Shown here piece by piece: positions 57,241 through 64,000 of a stretch of DNA of 64,000 bases (position 1 is its first letter; each line of letters starts with the position of its first letter). A program made the translations under genes and the position numbers. Below the pieces are notes generated by a model. It was given only the letters and a program-made list of their open reading frames with translations, did no database searches and had not been told where the DNA came from. This DNA comes from Pagrus major (lineage: Eukaryota > Chordata > Actinopteri > Spariformes > Sparidae): the NCBI RefSeq assembly GCF_040436345.1, contig NC_133223.1, positions 8,784,847 through 8,848,846 on the forward strand, read 5' to 3'.

Positions 57241-57956
57241 GTCAACTTCATTAGATTGGCATTGAGGCAGTGAGGATGCCTCGGAGAGGGGGTAACAGGG
57301 ATTGAATGTTGGATAGTATTCCTGGACACTGATTCCAAAGGGAATGAATGAGGACATTTAATTTGCTTGTTTCTTGAGATATAAATATGTACTATTTTGT
57401 TGTGAGATTTTGTTTATACAGTATGAGACCCCTGCGTGTTCCTTTGGTTCTCCTTGAATAGGTGTGTATTGTGACTGTACATTTGCCAAAAACACACACT
57501 GAAGAAGGGCGTCTTACCTGAAACGTCTGTGTGGCAAGAATAACAGGATAAACAGTTTAATGGAAGTGCTGTCCTTTATTTTTATTTTTAATCACTGGAA
57601 CCACAATTTCGTTTGCAGAGGTCCCATTTATTGACAGAAGAGTCAAGCTTTTATACAAAATACTAAATGAAACCATACTGTTACTGTTGAGTTTCCTGTG
57701 CTATTTCAGAGGCTTCTGCTTACAGCTAAGAACAAAATTCTAAAGCCCGGTTGAAACCAATGAAACCATTTCAGAACGATGCAGTGGTAAGTTGCAGCAG
57801 TGTGAACTGACCCGTTGCAGCTCAACTCAGGTCGGCTGATGGTGTCACCTGCAACCCTGCTTGTCAAGTCGCCGGTGGCTGGTTTTAGAAAGTAATGCAT
57901 GTAACCAATGTAATTTAGCGCCCACTTCTTTATTGACAACTTCACTGGTTTTTCCC

Positions 57957-57979
57957 CTCTCTCTCTCTCTCTCTCTCTC
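57957..57979. repeat. (CT)n microsatellite
   Basis: About 11 CT units in the spacer downstream of gene C. Confidence 0.9.
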
Positions 57980-58914
57980 ATGCAACCATAGCTCTCCCCA
58001 CCGTACTGTCTCTTTCCATCCCACACACTCGCTCCGTTTTTTTTCACCATTTCATCATTACTACAAATGCCACTGCAGTGTACGTCGTAGTTGCAAGTTT
58101 TGACTCGCCCTTTTTGTGAATCATTGGTCTGAAGAGGGCTTAAGAGAAACACAAAACACAAAAAATTGTGCAACATGAAAAAAAAACAATGATGAAAATA
58201 TTCAGCACACAGTTTGATGTTTTTCCCTCATTTTAACTTCTCACGTCCTGCTGCAGAAGAGGTCCCCTATAAATAACATTTAATAAGAACACATCCCCTG
58301 GCTGCTGCTCTTTAATAACTTTAAACCAAATTGGCATTACATTTTATATGAAACTCACAGCTTGTTACTTGACTTCTTATGCTACTGTAGATTTATTTTC
58401 TTTTTTACATACTTACACTTTCCACATATACATATGTACATTTTACACATTTTCATTGGGTTTCATCAGTCCATCTTTGTCCACTCTGTTCTTCAGTCTC
58501 CACCTGCCAGGGAATGTCAACAGTTTATGTAGCGATGCAGGGAATCTCAGGACCGGCCAGACACCGTGATGATCTGCACATCAGGCGTGAGCCACAGCAG
58601 TTGAGTTTTTTAGCAAAGTATCTTCTGCGCTCTCTTATTCAGCTACTCCTTCAGCACATGTTGTACATGGTGCAGTAATGACAGAAATGTGCTACTTGAG
58701 AAGGTACACATTTTGGATGCTGAAGTCAAAATCTACCTGATATTGGTAGTAAAATGTGTTGTCGTGCACCTGTGGTGTAACCTTGACTTCTGAATTGTCT
58801 CTTTGTAAGGGCATTTACTACCGTACACATTTGTATTGGAAACCTCTGGTCTCTGGTCCAACAGTGACACACATGTCAACCCCATCATAAGTTGAGCATG
58901 GCAGTTTTCTCAGG

Positions 58915-59181
58915 TTACATCGCTCTCTTGCCCCTCACTGGCATATGATACCTCATCTCCTTCCAAAACCTGAAGGAGGGGGAGAGGGGCGGTGACAACG
59001 GCATGTCCTGTCCACCTTTCTCCTCGTCATCCCCCCTCCTCATATATGTCCTCCACCTCTGCTTTGGCTTCATGTTCTTCCACCAACACACGGCGCCCTG
59101 CTTCTTCCTCAGGTGACGCACTGACTCAGGGAAGAGAGCCAGCTGAGCCGGGGTGATCTCTTCCAACTCAACCAGAACCAC
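58915..59181 (-). CDS. Gene C last coding exon: TIR part 3 (box 3) and stop
   Basis: The acceptor CTTTACAG is followed by VVLVELEEITPAQLALFPES, then a basic/acidic loop (RRGDDEEKGG). Box 3 FWKEMRYHMP and a TAA stop (58915-58917) end it. Confidence 0.9.
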   Translation of the reverse strand: MVLVELEEITPAQLALFPESVRHLRKKQGAVCWWKNMKPKQRWRTYMRRGDDEEKGGQDMPLSPPLSPSFRFWKEMRYHMPVRGKRAM

Positions 59182-62100
59182 CTGTAAAGCAGCGTACAAA
59201 TTAGAATCAGGGTGCCTTTTTGAGCATGTAACAATGAAAGAGAACTGATGTGCAACTAAAGAAATGACTGAAACCACTGAATCACTCTGGATCTCTCTTT
59301 TCGAGCAAATACTATTAGATACAAGTCGTGTGTTGTAAACGTTGTAGAGCTGCAACTATTTTGATAATCGTGACTATTTCCTGGTTTCTTTATTATCACA
59401 GTAAACTGAATATCACTGAGTTGTGAACAAATCAAAACATTTGAGGACGTCATCTTTGGTAAACACTGATCAACATGTTTCACCATTTTCTGATATTTTA
59501 AAGACCATCAGCTTATTGAATAATCAACAATGCAAATAACTGTTAGCTGCAGCCCTTGAATGGTCTGATGAAATGAACTGTGCTTTTCACACATGAACCC
59601 TGAAAACTGCATTACATTTTTTTTTATATACATATATGTATATTTTCTGTACTTTAGGGGAGAAGAACCCCACACACAAACTAACAGACACACAGCCATG
59701 ACATCCCCATCTAAACTTGTTTTTGGTTAACCTGTCCAGGCATAATCCATGAATATTTCACTGGAACAATATCAACAAGTGAAAATTGAGTTTGTGAATG
59801 TGAAAAATTATTTGGGCATATCATGAGTGTCCCTGAGACACTGAGGTCGACAAAATACACAGATTCATTGGTGCAGATCTGTTATCTCTGCTCCTTTCTA
59901 ATTGACAGAGATCAGTGTACAGATTGGCGAGCAGCTCCTCAATTTTGGCCGCCAGTGACTGTTACTTTCGTTGGTTAACACGACAAAGGGATTGCAGGCC
60001 GTATCAGCTGCAACTAATAACCCTAAATTCCAAGAGTGAGTTGACACCAGGCCAGAGTTAAACGTGTCTGTTGTCAGGTTAAAGCTCTGCTCTGTGCTCA
60101 GTCAAATATCATCCGTGAGAAAGAAGCCTCTGTCACAACTGTGAGTGGACTAAGTGGTATTGTAGCGCCCACAACTCAACACTCTGGTAAAAACAAGTCA
60201 GATCAGACTCTGCGGAGGCAGATACAGTACCCAGTATCTAACACCTCAGATTGCGGCCAACAAAAAAAAAAGCAGACACAGAGCAAAATAAGCTTGAATT
60301 GATCACAGTCCTGTGAACCTGATGAATGTAAGTTCACATTTACTCTCCTTTTGTGGCTTTTAATGCAATCTGTCTGTCTGCTGTTTGGTGCTGAGTGGGT
60401 AGTGTTCTGTCTCGTGCTGTCAATATTGTATCATACTGAATATTTAAAATGCCATCAATACTCGTGTTTGGCAGTATCGATACTCCAGTAGCTCACACTC
60501 ATTCTCCTCTCCAACAGCAAGTTGACACATGCACCACTGTGGTGCCGACATAGTCCCACCTCCTCCAGAAGTAAATGGACGGAGATGCTGTTGTACTTAT
60601 GCTCTGTTTCCTCACCTTGAGAGATCCCTCCAGCAGCGCTCTGTGCATTGCTGCCACACACTCCAACTGCTGCCTTGTGTCTTGATAGAGGTCTTCGCTA
60701 TCATCAAAACTCATGTTGCTACAGCTGTCAGTCTTATCACTGGTATTACTGCTCTTGGAGATGATGTTGTTGTTGTTGCTACTCATGCTGCTCGTGTGTC
60801 TTTTGCTGGTGAAAGTGGAGGCGGTGTAGAGCAGAAGGAGACGGCGACTGGCTTGTATGTTCTCCTCCACAGAATCCACGATGGCTGCAGGGAGGAAACA
60901 CAGGTTGAGGAGATTCATTGTTGGGCCAGTGGTCCCTGACCTGCAGGCCTGGACCCCTTAAGGTGTTAAGATAGATCTGAGGGCTTTCAAGATAATCTAC
61001 AGGATAACTAAGCCAGGACAACATCTTTCTTCTCCACACAAAATATCAGACTTACTTGCTACTAAACTAAACTAAACCAAAACTGGTCATTGCCACAAGT
61101 ATACACTGCTTTGTTTTGAGAGGTCACACGACAAAAAGGTTAAGAACCACTGATTTAGGCCAGTTTTCTGATTAAAATGTAAGTGGCCAGTGTTCCCCTG
61201 ATTATTGTTTTACTCATAAATTGTAAACGAAATAAAGACTGTTGTTCAGTAGCTTGGATAGCAGCCTGCACAGTGTCTGTAACTCAAAATATGGCCCTGA
61301 CATTCAACCAAAACCAACATTGAGTACTGTTGTAAAACAACATTTACTGGGTTATGACTGACAATATAACACCAGTAGTGACAAATGAAGAAAAGGTCCT
61401 CTGCACTTCCTTTTTATAAGAACTTTGGGGCTTTTTTCAAATAATGAGAGTTACAGATGGTATTTTGACTTCAATGACATTTGTCACCCCCGTTTTTGAG
61501 GCAAGTAACACTACAATGCCTGCTCTGCTACAGTATGTAACTTACCCTGGCCGGGCAGGCAGTCACGGCTTGCTATGAAGAGTTTGTAGCCACAGGCCTT
61601 TTCCAACACTTGAGGCAGTGTGTGGATGGCAAAGGTCTCCACTTCCTTACTGTATCCGACAGCACAGGGCGGTGGGTATGCCACGTAGGCATCATACAGC
61701 TTCCCATCCAAATCTGACAGGGAAATAAGAAAAACACTCATTAAGGGTATTTTCATCAGTGCTTCTTTTGCTCTGGTGAGGGTGTATCTGGGTGTATCAA
61801 GAAAATAACAGAACTGCTTAGAGGATTTGTGTATTTTGAAGTCTGATAAGCAAAGTGTAAGTTAAGCCTGCAGAACAGATTCAAGTTTTTCATGTAGGGC
61901 TGGGCGATATGGCAAAAAAACTAAATACGATTTTGGGGCTGATCAATCCTGCCAACAAGCTTAAAACATAACTGGATTATCATGTTTCTTTGGACTTCAT
62001 GTGCAAGATAGTTGAGCAGGAAGATTTTCTTCTTAATTTTGCACAAAAATCCTCCCACACAGCTTCCACATCCACTTAAATGAATCTGTTGTGTCAGCCT

Positions 62101-62764
62101 GATATCCACAGACTTCCAACTAGTTACCATTAGCTAGCCAGCAGGTGGTTTCACTTCTCTTAACCACATACTGCTGAGTCAACAACACAAACCAAGAGTG
62201 CAGATTAGTGTGCAGTCTTTTTCTGGTCTGTTAAGATCACTATGAGATGAGCCAGAGCCCAGGAGCCCCCTCGATATGGGCAGAGACCAAATATCCATAA
62301 GTTGAGACTTTTCTCTCACTAAAGGCACTTAACATGCAGTCCTGAGTGGCAGAAGGTTCATCTGTTGCAAATCTGCGCATGACGTTTAATCAGAAATACT
62401 GCAGGAAGCCCTGTGGTTAGCTTGTTCCCCTGTTTGCTCTCACTGTCAGGTATGAGGCACAGCCTAAGATTCTCCGACGTTATATCTGAGTCATATATAA
62501 CTATTGTTTTTTCCATCTTGAAGCGTTGTGGGTTTAGTGTAACAGTATTTTTTGTGGGCTGACATTAACATTACATTGTATACTGTAGTATATTACAGCA
62601 CATCTGCTGTGAGGCATTACCTTTATTTGTGTAGAGGGCTGGAAAAGCTGTCCTGAGCCACAGCACAATGTCCACCTTAAAGAGGTAGTAGATGGCGACA
62701 CCGATGATAAAGAGAGCCGTCACACCACCAAGCACAGATCCGATGGGAAGAATGATGTTGGGAT
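58915..62764 (-). CDS. IL1R1-like receptor gene C, 3' part (transmembrane and TIR; runs off the window)
   Basis: Four exons in transcription order: 62764-62621, 61713-61546, 60884-60616, 59181-58915 (848 nt, phases consistent). They encode the transmembrane and cytoplasmic part of an IL-1R family receptor. The juxtamembrane YLFKVDIVLWLRTAF and the TIR segments KVVLVELEEI and FPESVRHLRKKQGAV are closest to IL1R1/IL1RL2. Box 1 is LYDAYVAY, box 2 RDCLPGQ and box 3 FWKEMRYHMP. No Ig exon is recognisable between 62,765 and 64,000, so the ectodomain must lie beyond the window. The second TIR exon carries a long Ser/Asn-rich insertion. It is the most upstream member of the cluster. Confidence 0.88.
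59343..59557. mobile_element. hAT-type MITE
   Basis: The left end TAGAGCTGCAACTATTTTGA and right end (reverse complement) AGGGCTGCAGCTAACAGTTA are the familiar TAGxGCTGCAACTA terminus of fish hAT MITEs. The interior of about 215 bp is non-coding. It lies in a gene C intron. Confidence 0.6.
60616..60884 (-). CDS. Gene C exon: TIR part 2 with Ser/Asn-rich insertion
   Basis: The 269-nt exon (acceptor CCCTGCAG, donor AAG|GTGAGG) encodes VEENIQASRRLLLLYTAS. A roughly 40-residue low-complexity loop follows, with SSNNNN, many Ser/Thr and an acidic FDDSEDLY stretch. It then resumes at CVAAMHRALLEGSLK. The equivalent exon is 146 nt in gene A and 204 nt in gene B. Confidence 0.85.
61546..61713 (-). 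CDS. Gene C exon: TIR part 1 (boxes 1 and 2)
   Basis: The 168-nt exon (acceptor CTGTCAG, donor GTAAGT) encodes DLDGKLYDAYVAYPPP, LPQVLEKACGYKLFIASRD and CLPGQ. Confidence 0.9.
61895..61930 (+). mobile_element. hAT-like MITE terminus fragment
   Basis: TAGGGCTGGGCGATATGGCA is a common hAT non-autonomous terminus. The opposite end is not seen. Confidence 0.4.
62621..62764 (-). CDS. Gene C exon: transmembrane and juxtamembrane
   Basis: The 144-nt exon (acceptor CTCTACAG, donor GTAATG) encodes DPNIILPIGSVLGG, a hydrophobic stretch TALFIIGVAIYYL, then FKVDIVLWLRTAF. It is phase 1 on both sides. Confidence 0.85.
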
Positions 62765-64000
62765 CTGTAGAGATGAACACCACACATACCAGACATACAA
62801 TTTTAGGCTGTGTCCATGTGTCAAAAAATGTAATCAGGGGTTGCCAAAAGATCTCTACTGTACAGGTCTTTATTTAGTGGGCAGGAAAAGTGTCTACCTA
62901 CTCCCTCTACTGGCCATCTTTCTAACAAGAAAGATTATCATGTGTTTTTTTGCTCTAAATCATGTCATATAATCACAGCCAGTAAACAGCTGGAGCCACC
63001 TGGCTCTGCTGCTGGGGACAGACGCTCTTTTTCGGGAGGAAATGTCACAAAGAGTCAGTGGGACACACAGGATGACAAATGCTTTTCCACGTATGGATGT
63101 GGTATTTTTTTCCTCATATAAGTTGCCAAGCTACCACATTACTGTTGTTTGGTCCTGTAACGTTGCTTTTGGGTTGAAGTGTGGGACATTTCTCTTTTAT
63201 TTGATGAGTGAAGGATCTGTTTAGCTGTCAGTGTCAGACAGACACACCCCTGTCCTGCCGGCTTATCCTTACACACAGTCATCCTCTCGCCTCTGCTGCG
63301 GCTCTGATACTTCCTCCGCTGGCGGATCAGAGGCAGAACGAAACTGTCCCCCCATTCCACCTCTATAACTTTCATACGGACAATGAGCCGGAATAACGGC
63401 GCAATATTCCTGACTTGAAAAGGCAGTGTGAAAGGGGCTAATGTTTAAAAGTTTGCCAGTATTTGATAGCTTTGATAAGTCTGCTGTTAGTGTTATTAGC
63501 ATTAGCCTCACTAGCTGAATTACTGTCTTTCTGTAAAGGTTTTGTAAATTGGTCCAGTGGTAATGATACATTTTAGTCAAAGGGTGATTCCTCTTTTAAG
63601 TAAATAGAATAAAATCTCAGTTTAAAGAGTACATGTGTGTATAAGCATTGGCAAACGTGAACACAGGGTATCATATGTGTTATGATATTGTGGAGTATTT
63701 GAGTTATGTTGTGTTTTCTGTGTTTCCAAAGACACTAAAGGACAATGAAAATGAAGTAATGGAAAACAGACAAAAGCACAGTGTTGTTGACAATGATTTA
63801 ATTTTAAAATAACGTTATCCAGGAGGATTCTGTGAAGAGCAGTCACGTTTCCCTGCCTCATCCTTTTTGTCATGTTTCAGGAAAAATTATGTTGCCTCAG
63901 TACCTGTAACATATATTAGAACATAAATATGAGAGAAAGCAAGAGTAAGTAACTAAAGAGAAGTAGAAGTAAATATCTTTCTTAGTATTTTGCGCAACTA
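62765..64000. other. Gene C intron running to the window end
   Basis: No Ig-type exon (DxGxYxC or WYK motifs with splice sites) was found on the minus strand here, so the Ig3 exons lie beyond the window. Confidence 0.5.

Larger units (their letters stand above)
55800..57580 (+). mobile_element. Penelope-like element (Neptune-type), degenerate
   Basis: The plus strand carries Penelope RT motifs in several frames: VVYTLPKIHE and PPPGRPIVS (55,880-55,960), MDVSSLYPSTPHKNGLEA, LRGSTLGSPVAPNY and the catalytic YWRYMDDLFFIW (56,303-56,340). A cysteine-containing linker (YFPCYNCVFC) and a GIY-YIG endonuclease start (CPCNMYYVGKTKRKI, 57,105-57,160) follow. Many stops and shifts break it. It ends with CTGAAGAAGGGCGTCTTACC and GAAACGTCTG. 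It separates receptor genes B and C. Confidence 0.85.

Noticed and set aside
57706-58176. 156-codon minus-strand frame downstream of gene C
   Set aside because: It crosses a CT microsatellite (translated as ERERER) and has no domain. Probably non-coding spacer.
60529-60939. 136-codon plus-strand frame
   Set aside because: Antisense shadow of the gene C second TIR exon.
62765-64000. Search for the Ig3 exons of gene C
   Set aside because: No minus-strand segment shows the DxGxYxC or core tryptophan motifs between splice sites, so none is annotated.
1-64000. CRISPR arrays, operons, bacterial ribosome-binding sites or phage features
   Set aside because: The sequence is a spliced vertebrate locus; the tandem repeats seen are microsatellites or short satellites without spacer structure.
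1-64000. tRNA or rRNA genes and tRNA-derived SINE heads
   Set aside because: No convincing A-box and B-box pair with a cloverleaf was found by eye. A covariance-model tRNA search would be decisive.

Overview
The window looks like a teleost fish genome, probably a percomorph. It is intron-rich vertebrate DNA with fish-type L2, Penelope, hAT and Ty3/Gypsy remnants, many short MITE-like repeats and microsatellites. All host genes I can support lie on the minus strand. They form a tandem cluster of three interleukin-1 receptor (IL1R) family genes, read from high to low coordinates.

(1) About 58.9-62.8 kb: the 3' half of an IL1R1-like gene, with the transmembrane exon and three TIR exons. Its Ig exons must lie beyond 64,000. 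(2) 38.3-53.9 kb: a complete receptor of 11 coding exons (1,656 nt, 551 aa) with a signal peptide, three Ig domains, a transmembrane helix and TIR. Its ectodomain reads like IL-1R2/IL-1R1, yet the TIR is intact. (3) 6.3-29.2 kb: a complete receptor of 11 coding exons (1,671 nt, 556 aa) with IL1RL1/IL18R1-like features and a non-coding first exon and TATA box near 30.7 kb. The exon chains were built by hand from splice sites. Junction phases agree at every exon and both complete totals divide by three. The order and common strand match the vertebrate IL1R1-IL1RL-IL18R1 cluster. These are type I membrane receptors expected to pair ligand-bound ectodomains and recruit MyD88-type adaptors through TIR boxes 1-3.

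Mobile DNA fills the introns and spacers. An L2-type LINE (1.8-3.3 kb) is 5'-truncated. A Gypsy LTR retrotransposon (15,643-22,686, with 119-bp LTRs and a 5-bp ATAAC target duplication) sits in a gene 3 intron and carries a nested hAT-Ac/ZBED-type transposon (16,094 to about 18,910) in its gag. A Penelope-like element (55.8-57.6 kb) separates the first two receptors. A candidate ISL2EU-like short DNA transposon lies at 51,966-52,730. All autonomous elements are visibly broken by frameshifts, stops or deletions. Interstitial telomere-like repeats occur at 27.8, 30.87 and 49.6 kb.

I see no wholly new system. The most interesting items are the tandem receptor cluster with unusual domain details (a gene with an IL1R2-like ectodomain plus TIR, an Ig1 lacking its canonical cysteines, a Ser/Asn-rich loop inside a TIR, a GC-AG intron) and the nested transposon history. 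Long stretches between features hold only introns and old repeats.
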